Positions 1 through 7,288 of a DNA stretch of 39,639 bases are shown here, one piece after another. The notes below the pieces were generated by a model. It saw only the letters and a program-made list of their open reading frames with translations, was not told the DNA's origin and made no database searches. Numbering within the stretch: the stretch's first letter is position 1; the number at the start of each line of letters is the position of its first letter. Source of the stretch: Frankiales bacterium (lineage in GTDB: Bacteria; Actinomycetota; Actinomycetes; Mycobacteriales; SCTD01). The position numbers and the translations under genes are program-made. The DNA lies in the NCBI GenBank assembly GCA_025465135.1, contig JAODNA010000223.1, forward strand, positions 1 to 39,639, read 5' to 3'.

Positions 1-107
1 CGGGCCGCGCTCTTGCGCGCCGTCGACTTGCGCGCGGTGCTCTTGCGCGCCGCCTTCTTGGCAGGCGCCGCCTTGCGGGCGGACTTCTTCGCGGGGACTC
101 TGGCCAT
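1..107 (-). CDS. Histone-like Lys/Ala-rich DNA-binding protein, N-terminal part
   Basis: Only the first 35 codons are inside the window; the gene continues past position 1. The protein begins MARVPAKKSARKAA and goes on as a run of AKK, ARK and KST units with almost only Ala, Lys, Arg, Ser and Thr. This composition is that of the basic tails of actinobacterial histone H1-like or HU-like nucleoid proteins, which bind DNA without sequence specificity. The ATG at 107 is preceded by a good ribosome binding site (GGGAGAG). If the part outside the window holds an HU fold it would be an HupB-type protein; if not, an H1-like protein. It faces the same way as the steroid operon but is separated from it by about 80 bp with its own candidate promoter, so it is probably unrelated to it. 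Confidence 0.7.
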   Translation of the reverse strand, partial: MARVPAKKSARKAAPAKKAARKSTARKSTARKSAA

Positions 108-141
108 GTTTCTCTCCCTAGGTGCGCGGCGTCGTGGTGAC

Positions 142-160
142 GCGCAGACGCGTGCTGCGC
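142..160 (-). promoter_or_regulatory. 6-bp inverted repeat in the leader of the histone-like gene
   Basis: GCGCAG and CTGCGC are perfect inverted repeats separated by 7 bases. They lie between echA20 and the histone-like gene. They could act as an operator, a leader hairpin or a weak terminator of the upstream operon. No T-tract follows, so the role is open. Confidence 0.3.
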
Positions 161-163
161 TGA

Positions 164-169
164 ACACTA
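164..169 (-). promoter_or_regulatory. Candidate -10 element for the histone-like gene
   Basis: Read on the minus strand this is TAGTGT, which fits the actinobacterial TAnnnT -10 pattern. It would give a leader of about 50 nt ending in the GGGAGAG ribosome binding site. No convincing -35 was found, so this is a weak call. Confidence 0.3.
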
Positions 170-188
170 GGGGCGATACGCCGAAAGA

Positions 189-947
189 TCACCCTCCGGC
201 TGCTCCGTCGGTGCCGAACGACTCCCGGACCTTGTCGGCGACACCCGACAGGTTCAGCTCGAACGTGAAGCCCTGCTCGAAGCGGTAGCTGCGGTGAACG
301 TCCATCGGGTCGATGCCGTTGAGCGACTCCTTGGCGGCTCGGATGACCGTCGGGTCCTTGGCCGCGATCTGCGCCGCCACCTCGAGAGCGGCGTCGCGCA
401 GCTCGGGCTTCGGGACCACGCGGAGCACCGACCCGAAGGCGTGCAGCTCGTCGGCGGTGGCCGTGGCGGACGTGTAGACCATCGCGCGCATCGTGTGCTG
501 CGGGACCAGCCGCGACAGGTGTGTCGCCGCACCCAGCGCGCCGCGGTCGACCTCCGGCAGCCCGAACGTCGCGTCGTCGCTCGCGATGATGATGTCGCTG
601 TTGCCGACCAGCCCGATGCCCCCGCCGAGGCAGAACCCCTGCACTGCGGAGATGACGGGGACCGGGCATTCGTAGACGGCAGCGAACGCGGCGTAGCAGC
701 CGCGGTTGGCGCCGATCAGGGCCGTGAAGCCGTCGTCGCGCTGGAACTCCTTGATGTCGACCCCGGCGTTGAAGCCGCGCCCCTCGGCGCGCAGGACGAC
801 CACCCGGGTCGCCACGTCGCGGCCGGCGGCCGTGATCGCCTCAGCCAGCTCGAACCAGCCCGCGACCGGCAGGGCGTTGACCGGCGGGTGGTCGACGACG
901 ACCTCGACGATCCCGTTGTCCAGCGTGGTCGACGACACCGATGTCAC
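189..947 (-). CDS. echA20: EchA20-like crotonase (steroid D-ring hydrolase)
   Basis: 252-residue crotonase-fold protein. In the mycobacterial HIP pathway EchA20 hydrolyses ring D of HIEC-CoA to give COCHEA-CoA, the substrate of IpdAB. Visible features are the two oxyanion-hole loops (GFNAGVD near residues 58-64 and GFCLGGG near 104-110) and PEVDRGALGA near 131-140. The position that holds the first catalytic Glu of true enoyl-CoA hydratases is Gly here (GGGIGL), while the second Glu position is kept (PEV). That suits a hydrolase or ring-cleaving crotonase better than a classical hydratase. The start is the GTG at 947, which overlaps the stop of the upstream MaoC gene as GTGA; a longer frame upstream has no support. 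It is the last gene of the ten-gene operon. The assignment rests on family features plus the ipd context. Confidence 0.75.
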   Translation of the reverse strand: MTSVSSTTLDNGIVEVVVDHPPVNALPVAGWFELAEAITAAGRDVATRVVVLRAEGRGFNAGVDIKEFQRDDGFTALIGANRGCYAAFAAVYECPVPVISAVQGFCLGGGIGLVGNSDIIIASDDATFGLPEVDRGALGAATHLSRLVPQHTMRAMVYTSATATADELHAFGSVLRVVPKPELRDAALEVAAQIAAKDPTVIRAAKESLNGIDPMDVHRSYRFEQGFTFELNLSGVADKVRESFGTDGAAGG

Positions 948-1333
948 GGGGACTCCTCCAGGGCGAACGTGGCCCAGGCGCGTGCGACGACGTCGCCGTT
1001 CTGGGTCGTGCACGACAGCTCGACGTCCACCGCGTCAGGATGCTCCTCGGCCACGGCGCCCGTGCACGTCAGCGTGTCCCCAGGGAAGGCCTGCGCGGTG
1101 AAGCGGACACGGAACCGGCGTACGTGCTCCGCGCCGAGCCAGCCGGCGGCCCAGGTGCCGAGCAGTCCTGCGTGCAGCATCCCGAGGGACAGCGGCCGGT
1201 CGTAGCCGGCGGCCTTCGCGAACGGCTCGTCGTGGTGCACGGGCTGCATGTCACCGGATGCGCCCTGGTAGCGCACGAGGTCGGTGCGCGTCAGCGGCCC
1301 GACGACGAGCGGTGGCGGCGGGGCGGGGATCAC
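944..1333 (-). CDS. MaoC-like (R)-hydratase subunit (HadB/ChsH1-like)
   Basis: 129-residue single hot-dog-fold protein with the hydratase motif segment SGDMQPVHHDEPFAKAAGY near residues 26-44, where Asp and His are the expected catalytic pair. Such short MaoC subunits work as heterodimers with a second hot-dog subunit. Examples are ChsH1 with ChsH2 (steroid side-chain enoyl-CoA hydration) and HadB with HadA (fatty acid synthase II). The partner is encoded immediately upstream with an ATGA overlap (1330-1333). The likely reaction is hydration of a steroid-derived enoyl-CoA. Whether the substrate is a side-chain or a C/D-ring intermediate cannot be read from the sequence. Confidence 0.75.
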   Translation of the reverse strand: MIPAPPPPLVVGPLTRTDLVRYQGASGDMQPVHHDEPFAKAAGYDRPLSLGMLHAGLLGTWAAGWLGAEHVRRFRVRFTAQAFPGDTLTCTGAVAEEHPDAVDVELSCTTQNGDVVARAWATFALEESP

Positions 1334-1749
1334 GACGTCTCCACCCCGGTCAGGCGCGACTCGGCGACGATGCGGCCGGCGGCATCGCGGAACTCCGTCA
1401 CCATGACGACGAAGGTCAGGGTCTTGCCGGTCCGGTTGGTCTTCTCGTAGATCTCGTCGATCCGGGACGTCCCGATCAGCCGGTCACCGGCGCGGGGCGG
1501 CGGGCCGTGGAAGACGAGCTCCTGCTCGGCGTGCAGACCGCGGGACGGGTCCATCCGGACCTGCTCCCACGGGTCGGACGCCGCGCTCTGCCAGTGGAAG
1601 GCGGTGGTCAGGAAGGTCGGCGGGGAGATCGGCGCATCCTCGTCGGGCACGGGAGCGAAGGTCGCGCGCGCGAACTCCCGGATCTTGCCGCGCTCCACGT
1701 CCAGGACGAACGGCGTACCGGTGGCGCCGAGCGCGCTCGCGTCGACCAT
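1330..1749 (-). CDS. MaoC N-terminal-type (FAS1-like) dehydratase subunit (HadA/ChsH2-like)
   Basis: 139-residue protein of the MaoC N-terminal (HadA-type) hot-dog family; it carries the characteristic PPTFLTTAFHW and DPSRGLHAEQELVFHGPPPRAGD segments. This half usually lacks the catalytic residues and supplies substrate binding, with the second subunit (944-1333) doing the chemistry. Mycobacterial ChsH2 fuses this domain to a C-terminal DUF35 that recruits the aldolase Ltp2. Here there is no DUF35 and no aldolase nearby, so this is a stand-alone hydratase pair. It starts at ATG 1749, sharing one base with the ipdF stop (TGATG). Confidence 0.72.
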   Translation of the reverse strand: MVDASALGATGTPFVLDVERGKIREFARATFAPVPDEDAPISPPTFLTTAFHWQSAASDPWEQVRMDPSRGLHAEQELVFHGPPPRAGDRLIGTSRIDEIYEKTNRTGKTLTFVVMVTEFRDAAGRIVAESRLTGVETS

Positions 1750-2507
1750 CAGGGGTGCTGGCTGCTGACGGAGACGACCTCACCGGTCATGTACGACGAG
1801 TAGTCGCTCGCGAGGAAGACGATCACGTTGGCGACCTCCCACGGCTCGGCCGCCCTGCCGAACGCCTCCTTCGCCGACAGCTCCGCGAGCAGCTCGTCGC
1901 TCGTGACCTTGGCCAGGAACGGGTGCATCGCGATGCTCGGCGCGACCGCGTTGACGCGCACGCCGTGCTTCGCGCCCTCGACACCGGCGACCCGAGTCAG
2001 CGCCATGACGCCTGCCTTGGCGGCCGCGTAGTGCGCCTGTCCCTCCTGCGCCCGCCAGCCGATCACCGAGGCGTTGTTGACGATCACGCCGGAGCCACGC
2101 GGCACCATGTGGCGCATCGCCGCACGCGTGCAGCGGAAGGTGCCGTTCAAGGTGACGTCGAGCACCGTGCTCCACTGCTCGTCCGTCATGTCGACGAGGT
2201 CCGCCGTACCGCCCAGCCCGGCGTTGTTGACGAGCACGTCGAGGTGCCCGTGCTCGGCGAGGGCGGCGGCGAACAGCGCGTCGACGTCCTGTTGGCTCGT
2301 GACGTCGCAGGGGACGGCAAGCGGCCGCGGTCCGAGCTCGGCGAGGGCGTCGGCAGCCTCACCGAGCCGCCGCTCGTGCCGGTCGGAGATCACGACCGTC
2401 GCTCCCTCCTCGAGGCAGCGCCGCGCGGTGGCGAAGCCGATCCCGGTGCCGGCGGCCGCGGTGACGAGGACCGTCTTGCCGGTCAGCAGGGCGTGCGACT
2501 CAGGCAT
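1749..2507 (-). CDS. ipdF: IpdF-like short-chain dehydrogenase (5-hydroxy-HIP-CoA oxidoreductase)
   Basis: 252-residue short-chain dehydrogenase/reductase. The NAD(P)-binding loop is the unusual TAAAGTGIG (residues 16-24) rather than TGxxxGIG; NNAG lies at 94-97 and the catalytic Ser147, Tyr160 and Lys164 are present. The loop and the ISDRHERRL segment after beta-2 resemble, from memory, mycobacterial IpdF (Rv3559c), which oxidises the 5-hydroxyl of the HIP-CoA intermediate. The gene overlaps ipdC by 8 bp and is followed by the MaoC pair. Position in an operon with ipdA, ipdB, ipdC and fadE30 supports the assignment. Another SDR in this operon (7285-8160) could in principle share the role. 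Confidence 0.75.
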   Translation of the reverse strand: MPESHALLTGKTVLVTAAAGTGIGFATARRCLEEGATVVISDRHERRLGEAADALAELGPRPLAVPCDVTSQQDVDALFAAALAEHGHLDVLVNNAGLGGTADLVDMTDEQWSTVLDVTLNGTFRCTRAAMRHMVPRGSGVIVNNASVIGWRAQEGQAHYAAAKAGVMALTRVAGVEGAKHGVRVNAVAPSIAMHPFLAKVTSDELLAELSAKEAFGRAAEPWEVANVIVFLASDYSSYMTGEVVSVSSQHP

Positions 2508-3561
2508 GGGTGAGCCGCTCCAGGACGGCAGTCGCGTCGGCGGTGATGCGCTCGAGCAGCTCGGCGCAGGACGGCAGATCGTCGAGCAGGCCGACGACCT
2601 GGCCCGACGCCATGACGCCGAGGTCGGGGCGGCCGTCGACCATGGCCGCCTTGAGCAGCATCGGCGTGTTGGCGGCCATCAGGACCTGGCTCCAGGACAG
2701 CTCGGCGCTCTTCTTCATCGCCAGACCCTCCCGCACGATGTCGCGCCACGGCGTCCCGGACAGCTTCTGGAAGGCAACCGCGTTGCGGCCGGAACGCACC
2801 AGCCGCCCGGCCGCGCGGCTCCTCTCCAGAGCGTCGACCAGGTCGGTACGCAGGACACGGTGCGGCATGCCGTCGACCTCACGCGTGACGACGGTGTCGG
2901 TCACGCCCTTGCCGAGGTAGACCGACTTCACCGCTTCGCTGACGGCACTGTCGCTGGTGAGCAGGAACCGCGTGCCCATGGCGATGCCCGCTGCGCCGTA
3001 AGCGAGTGCCGCGACGAGCCCGCGGCCGTCGAAGAAGCCGCCCGCGGCGATGACGGGGATGTCGACGGCGTCGACGACCTGGGGGAGCAGGACCGTCGTC
3101 GGCACCTGCCCCGTGTGGCCGCCGCCCTCGCCGCCCTGCACGATGACCGCATCGGCCCCCCAGTCGGCGACCTTCTCCGCGTGGCGGCGGGCGCCGATGG
3201 ACGGTACGACGACGAGCCCGAGGTCCTTGCAGCGCCTGATGAGGTCCTGCTTGGGCGCGAGCGCGAACGACGCCACAGCCACACCCTCGCGCGCCAGCAG
3301 GTCGATCCGCTTCGCGGCATCTGGTGCGTCCGCGCGCAGGTTGACGCCGATCGGTGACGACGTGCGGCTGCGCGTCTCGCGGATCGCCGCCTCGAGCTCG
3401 TCGTACGTCATCGTCGCCGACGCGAGGATGCCGAGGCCGCCCGCGTTGGAGGTCGCCGAGGTGAGCCGCGGCCCCGACACCCAGCCCATACCGGTCTGCA
3501 CGACGGGGTGGCGGACGCCGAACAGGTCGCAGGCCCGGGTGTGCAGCGAGGGATGGCTCAC
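2500..3561 (-). CDS. ipdC: IpdC-like FMN-dependent oxidoreductase
   Basis: 353-residue TIM-barrel flavoprotein of the nitronate monooxygenase/2-nitropropane dioxygenase family. The FMN-phosphate-binding GGEGGGHTG lies near residue 130, and PVVQTGMGWVSGPRL near the N-terminus is the usual first-strand region. In mycobacteria IpdC is a flavin enzyme of the HIP pathway, thought to generate the unsaturated HIEC-CoA from its saturated precursor before ring opening. The GTG at 3561 was chosen because it overlaps the ipdB stop as GTGA; the frame opens 9 codons earlier without support. The downstream overlap with ipdF is 8 bp. Family membership is clear; the exact reaction rests on context. Confidence 0.82.
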   Translation of the reverse strand: MSHPSLHTRACDLFGVRHPVVQTGMGWVSGPRLTSATSNAGGLGILASATMTYDELEAAIRETRSRTSSPIGVNLRADAPDAAKRIDLLAREGVAVASFALAPKQDLIRRCKDLGLVVVPSIGARRHAEKVADWGADAVIVQGGEGGGHTGQVPTTVLLPQVVDAVDIPVIAAGGFFDGRGLVAALAYGAAGIAMGTRFLLTSDSAVSEAVKSVYLGKGVTDTVVTREVDGMPHRVLRTDLVDALERSRAAGRLVRSGRNAVAFQKLSGTPWRDIVREGLAMKKSAELSWSQVLMAANTPMLLKAAMVDGRPDLGVMASGQVVGLLDDLPSCAELLERITADATAVLERLTHA

Positions 3562-4298
3562 GCGGGCACCTCCCGGTCCCGCAGGCACTTCGGGTCGAGC
3601 ACGTCGCGGATGAGGTGCAGCTCCTCATCGGTGGGTAGCCGCGTCTCCACGACGTCGTCGACCTGCAGTGCGAAGCCGGTTGCTGCGACGACCTCGTCGA
3701 CCGAGACGCCGGGGTGCACGGAGGCGAGGCGCATCGCGTGGTCGGGGGTGCCGAAGTCGAGGACCGCGAGGTCGGTGACCACGCGGCGGATCTCGTGGAA
3801 CTCGCCGCGGCCCGGCTTGTCGTAGCCGACGCCTGACACCATGTCGACCCGCTCGACGAAGACACGAGGGGAGTGCTTGGGCACCCAGTAGCTGGTCGGG
3901 TGGTTGACGGTGTTGCCGGGTGCGCCGCGCACGCCGAGCAGCTGGTTCGTGGGGCGGGCGAAGTCGCCGATGCAGGAGATGTTCTGGTTGCCGAACCGGT
4001 CGATCTGGCTGGCGCCCATCATCACGTGCCTGCGGCCCGACCAGACCAGGTCGAACACCGAGCGGTAGGGGATCCACCCCTCGACGGCCTCCGGTGGGGG
4101 CGCACCCAGCGCCCAGGGTCCTGCGACGTAGGAGGCCTCGCCGTCCGACAGCAGCAGGTCGGGCTCGAAGGTCTCGCGGGCCAGCCGCGCGCCGAGGCTC
4201 GGGACCAGCGCCATCGGGCTGGCCAGGATCTCGCCGTCGCCACGCCACGCCTCCGCGCACGCGACCGCGCACACCTCGGCTCTCGTGACACCGCTCAT
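3558..4298 (-). CDS. ipdB: IpdB, beta subunit of the steroid C-ring hydrolase
   Basis: 246-residue protein of the class I CoA-transferase fold. IpdAB resembles a CoA-transferase but is a ring-cleaving hydrolase that opens ring C of COCHEA-CoA to give MOODA-CoA. Family features include the N-terminal EVCAVACAEAWRGDGE helix, SDGEASYVAG and MMGASQIDRFGNQNIS (residues about 92-107), and a C-terminal VHPGVSVDEVVAATGF. It overlaps ipdA by ATGA and ipdC by GTGA, the tight coupling expected for two subunits made in equal amounts. Its length fits the family. Confidence 0.88.
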   Translation of the reverse strand: MSGVTRAEVCAVACAEAWRGDGEILASPMALVPSLGARLARETFEPDLLLSDGEASYVAGPWALGAPPPEAVEGWIPYRSVFDLVWSGRRHVMMGASQIDRFGNQNISCIGDFARPTNQLLGVRGAPGNTVNHPTSYWVPKHSPRVFVERVDMVSGVGYDKPGRGEFHEIRRVVTDLAVLDFGTPDHAMRLASVHPGVSVDEVVAATGFALQVDDVVETRLPTDEELHLIRDVLDPKCLRDREVPA

Positions 4299-5143
4299 GC
4301 AGCGGCCCGCTTGGCGACGGCGGCCTGGTAGGCCGACTCGTCAGGCAGCTCGAGGTAGGTCGCCGAGAACGCCGCCCACGCCGCCGGGTCCTTCGCCGCG
4401 GCGACGTACTCCTTCTGGAAAGCCTCGTCGCGGTCGTAGTCGGGGACGCAGGAGGTGAAGTGCGCGCCCCCGGGCGCCTCGACGACACCGGCCACCGACC
4501 AGCGCGGGATCCGCAACCGCGTCAGGTCGCCGAGCTCAGCCGTCGGCACGACCCGCTCGCACGAGACGTAGGCCTTCGTCGCGGCGGCGCAGAACAGGTC
4601 GTCGAAGTACAGGTCAGGACCGAGGAACGACGCGTTGCCGCCGCTGTCGGCGCGGTTGAGGTGGACGAGGGCCGCATCGAGGTGCAGGGCCGGTACGGCG
4701 AGCAGCTCCTCGCCGTCGTACGGCGACGTCACGGTCTTGAGGTCGGGGTTGACGCGCATCACGTCGGAGCCGAGTCCGGCCCGCGTCGGGAGGAAGGGAA
4801 GCCGGGCGGCGGCGGCGTAGAGCCCCCACTGGACCATTCCCTCGTCGTACTCGGTGGCCTCGATCGTGCCGGTCTTGCGCGCCGCCTGGAAGTGCGGCTC
4901 GAGGGGGATGGAGTCGAGGGAGACGAAGCCGTAGACGAGGCGCCGGATCCTGCCGGCGGCGCAGAGCAGGCCGACGTCGGGCCCGCCGTAGGAGACCACG
5001 GTGAGGTCTCGCAGGTCGGAGCGGAGGATCGCGCGCACCAAGGACATCGGCTTGCGCCGCGAGCCCCAGCCGCCGATGCCGATCGTCATGCCCGAGGACA
5101 GCTCGGCGACGACCTGCTCCTCGGTCATCCGCTTGTCAGCCAC
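4295..5143 (-). CDS. ipdA: IpdA, alpha subunit of the steroid C-ring hydrolase
   Basis: 282-residue alpha subunit of IpdAB, class I CoA-transferase-like. The N-terminal GMTIGIGGWGSRRKPMSLVR (residues 18-37) is the nucleotide/CoA-side glycine loop, and IEATEYDEGMVQWGL (94-108) is the region of the catalytic Glu; Glu98 and Glu101 are the candidates. The GTG at 5143 is preferred: it follows AGGAG by five bases and overlaps the previous gene by 8 bp. ATG 5128 is a possible internal alternative, and the frame is open further upstream without support. It forms the core of the ring-opening complex with the overlapping ipdB. Confidence 0.87.
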   Translation of the reverse strand: MADKRMTEEQVVAELSSGMTIGIGGWGSRRKPMSLVRAILRSDLRDLTVVSYGGPDVGLLCAAGRIRRLVYGFVSLDSIPLEPHFQAARKTGTIEATEYDEGMVQWGLYAAAARLPFLPTRAGLGSDVMRVNPDLKTVTSPYDGEELLAVPALHLDAALVHLNRADSGGNASFLGPDLYFDDLFCAAATKAYVSCERVVPTAELGDLTRLRIPRWSVAGVVEAPGGAHFTSCVPDYDRDEAFQKEYVAAAKDPAAWAAFSATYLELPDESAYQAAVAKRAAA

Positions 5144-6137
5144 GCCTGCTCCTGTCGTACGCCGTCCGGCGAAGCGTGCGCGAGTCACCGTGCAGCAGCG
5201 CGGTCGTCCACGCCCGCTTGAAGAACAGATGGGCGTCGTGCTCCCACGTGAACCCGATCCCGCCGTGCAGCTGGATCGCCTCGCCCGCGACGTGCGTGAA
5301 GGCGTCCTGCGCGGTGGCCTTGGCCAGCGGCGCGACGACGGGGAGGTCGGGGGCTCCTGTGGCAGCGGCACGGGCGGCGTACCAGACGGTCGACGTCGCA
5401 GCTTCGAGCTCGACGGTCAGGTCGGCGATGCGGTGACGCAGTGCCTGGAACGAGCCGAGCGGCCGGCCGAACTGCTCGCGCACCTTGAGGTAGTCGACCG
5501 TCATCTCGAGGACCCGCCGCGCCGCGCCGACCGACTCGGCGGCGAGAGCCACGTGCAGCAGGTCCAGGGCGTACGCCGAGTCGCCGACCGGCCGGCCGTG
5601 GGTCCCGTCCAGCTCGACGCCTGCCAACGGCCGGGTGGGGTCGAGGGCCTCGGCCGGCCGCACCACGGCGATGGCCGCGTCGACCGCGTAGAGCGTGTCG
5701 CCGGCGGTGACGAGCAGGAGGCCGGCCGCAGCCGCGTCGACGACCTGAGGCACAGAACCCGACAGCAGGTCCCTGCCGGCGCCCGCGGTGCTGATGTCGC
5801 CGACGACGAACGCGGCAGAGGTCGAGCCGTCCAGCAGCGCAGGCAGCAGATCGGCCCCGTCGCCAACGCCGAGCACCGCCGCGGCGACGGCGGTCGACAG
5901 CAGAGGGGCGCGGAGGAGGCACCGGCCGGCCTCCTCGAGGACGACGGCCAGCTCGACGAAGCTCGCCCCGGAGCCGCCCTGCGCTTCGGGCACGGCGAGT
6001 CCCGTCAGCCCGAGCTCGGCGGTCAGGCGCTTCCAGATCGAGGGGTCGTCGGCGAGCTGTGAGCGCGCGGGCGCGATGTGCTCGAGGAAGCCGCGCACCG
6101 TGCTGCGAAGCTCCTTCAGGTCGGCGGCTTCCGTCAT
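5136..6137 (-). CDS. Small acyl-CoA dehydrogenase subunit, predicted partner of FadE30
   Basis: 333-residue acyl-CoA dehydrogenase-fold protein with a degenerate middle domain and a recognisable C-terminal domain (YLKVREQFGRPLGSFQALRH near 220-240, then QLHGGIGFTWEHDAHLFFKRA near 288-308). Steroid-degrading actinobacteria use alpha2beta2 acyl-CoA dehydrogenases made of one standard and one divergent subunit (FadE28-29, FadE26-27, FadE31-32/33). This gene overlaps fadE30 by ATGA, so the two probably form such a heteromer. It could equally be a FadE32/FadE33-type subunit with a separate role in MOODA-CoA beta-oxidation. It ends in an 8-bp overlap with ipdA. Confidence 0.72.
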   Translation of the reverse strand: MTEAADLKELRSTVRGFLEHIAPARSQLADDPSIWKRLTAELGLTGLAVPEAQGGSGASFVELAVVLEEAGRCLLRAPLLSTAVAAAVLGVGDGADLLPALLDGSTSAAFVVGDISTAGAGRDLLSGSVPQVVDAAAAGLLLVTAGDTLYAVDAAIAVVRPAEALDPTRPLAGVELDGTHGRPVGDSAYALDLLHVALAAESVGAARRVLEMTVDYLKVREQFGRPLGSFQALRHRIADLTVELEAATSTVWYAARAAATGAPDLPVVAPLAKATAQDAFTHVAGEAIQLHGGIGFTWEHDAHLFFKRAWTTALLHGDSRTLRRTAYDRSRRG

Positions 6138-7288
6138 GCGCGGTCCTTGGGGAGGCCCCACAGGCGCTCGGCGATGATGTTGCGCTGCACCTCGTTGGAG
6201 CCGCCGTAGATGGTCCCCGCCCGCGACGCGAGGAAGACCGTCTGCAGTGGCGAGAACGACCCCTCGACCACGGTGGCCTGCGGACCGCTCACGGACATCG
6301 CGAGCTCGCCGAGGCGCTGGTGCCAGTTGGACCAGAGCAGCTTCGAGACGTTGGCCTCGACGCCGGTGCTCGAGGAGGCGTCGTTGTCCAGGGTCCGCAA
6401 CGCGGTGTGCCGCAGGGTCTGCAGGCCCGCCCAGGCCTCGACGATCCGGTCGTGTACGGCGGCGTCCTCGGCCAGCCCGTTGGCCCGTGCAACCTCGATG
6501 ACGTCGTCCAGGTCACGCGCGAAGCCGACCTGCTGGCCGAGCGTCGAGACGCCGCGCTCGAACGCGAGAGTCCCCATGGCGACGCGCCAGCCGGCACCAG
6601 GCTCACCGACGACGTTGTCGGCATCGGTGACGGCGTCGTCGAAGAAGACCTCGTTGAACTCCGACGTCCCGGTGATCTGCACGATCGGCCGCACGTCGAC
6701 GCCGGGCTGGTCCATCGGCACGAGCAGGTAGGACAGGCCGCGGTGGCGCCGCGAGCCCGGGTCTGTGCGGGCGATGACGAAGCACCAGTCGGCGTACTGG
6801 GCCAGCGACGTCCAGACCTTCTGGCCGTCGACGTGCCAGCCGTCCTCGCGCAACGTCGCTGTGGTGCGCACGGCCGCGAGGTCGCTGCCGGCACCGGGCT
6901 CGGAGTAGCCCTGGCACCAGATCTGCGTGCCGTTCAGGATGCCCGGCAGGAAGCGGTCCTTCTGCTGCTGCGTCCCGAAGGCCGCGATCGTGGGTCCGGC
7001 GAGCTGCTCGCCCAGGTGGTTGATGCGGCCGGGTCCGCCGGCGCGGGCGTACTCCTCGTAGAAGACCACCTGCTCGTCGAGCGGCGCGCCTCGGCCGCCC
7101 GCGTCCCGCGGCCAGCCCAGCCCGATCCAGCCACCGCGCCCGAGCTCCTGCTCCCAGGCCTGCCGCTCCTCGACGTGCTCGTGCTCGCGTCCCGGCCCGC
7201 CGGTGCCGACGACGCCGGCGTACTCACCCTCGAGGCGCTCGGCCAGCCACGTCCGCACCTCTTCGCGGAAGGCAGCGAGGTCGCTCAT
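6134..7288 (-). CDS. fadE30: FadE30-like acyl-CoA dehydrogenase of the HIP pathway
   Basis: 384-residue FAD-dependent acyl-CoA dehydrogenase. FadE30 introduces a double bond in the propionyl side chain of 5-hydroxy-HIP-CoA early in C/D ring degradation. Matching family segments recalled from mycobacterial FadE30 are GGPGREHEH at the N-terminus, WCQGYSEPGAGSDLA, VQITGTSEFNEVFFDDA and FERGVSTLGQQ, and the C-terminal IYGGSNEVQRNIIAERLWGLP. The position of the C-terminal catalytic Glu of MCAD-type enzymes is Gly (YGG), so the base must sit elsewhere, as in LCAD/IVD-like enzymes. The start at ATG 7288 overlaps the preceding SDR as ATGA. Length agrees with the family (about 385). Confidence 0.85.
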   Translation of the reverse strand: MSDLAAFREEVRTWLAERLEGEYAGVVGTGGPGREHEHVEERQAWEQELGRGGWIGLGWPRDAGGRGAPLDEQVVFYEEYARAGGPGRINHLGEQLAGPTIAAFGTQQQKDRFLPGILNGTQIWCQGYSEPGAGSDLAAVRTTATLREDGWHVDGQKVWTSLAQYADWCFVIARTDPGSRRHRGLSYLLVPMDQPGVDVRPIVQITGTSEFNEVFFDDAVTDADNVVGEPGAGWRVAMGTLAFERGVSTLGQQVGFARDLDDVIEVARANGLAEDAAVHDRIVEAWAGLQTLRHTALRTLDNDASSSTGVEANVSKLLWSNWHQRLGELAMSVSGPQATVVEGSFSPLQTVFLASRAGTIYGGSNEVQRNIIAERLWGLPKDRA

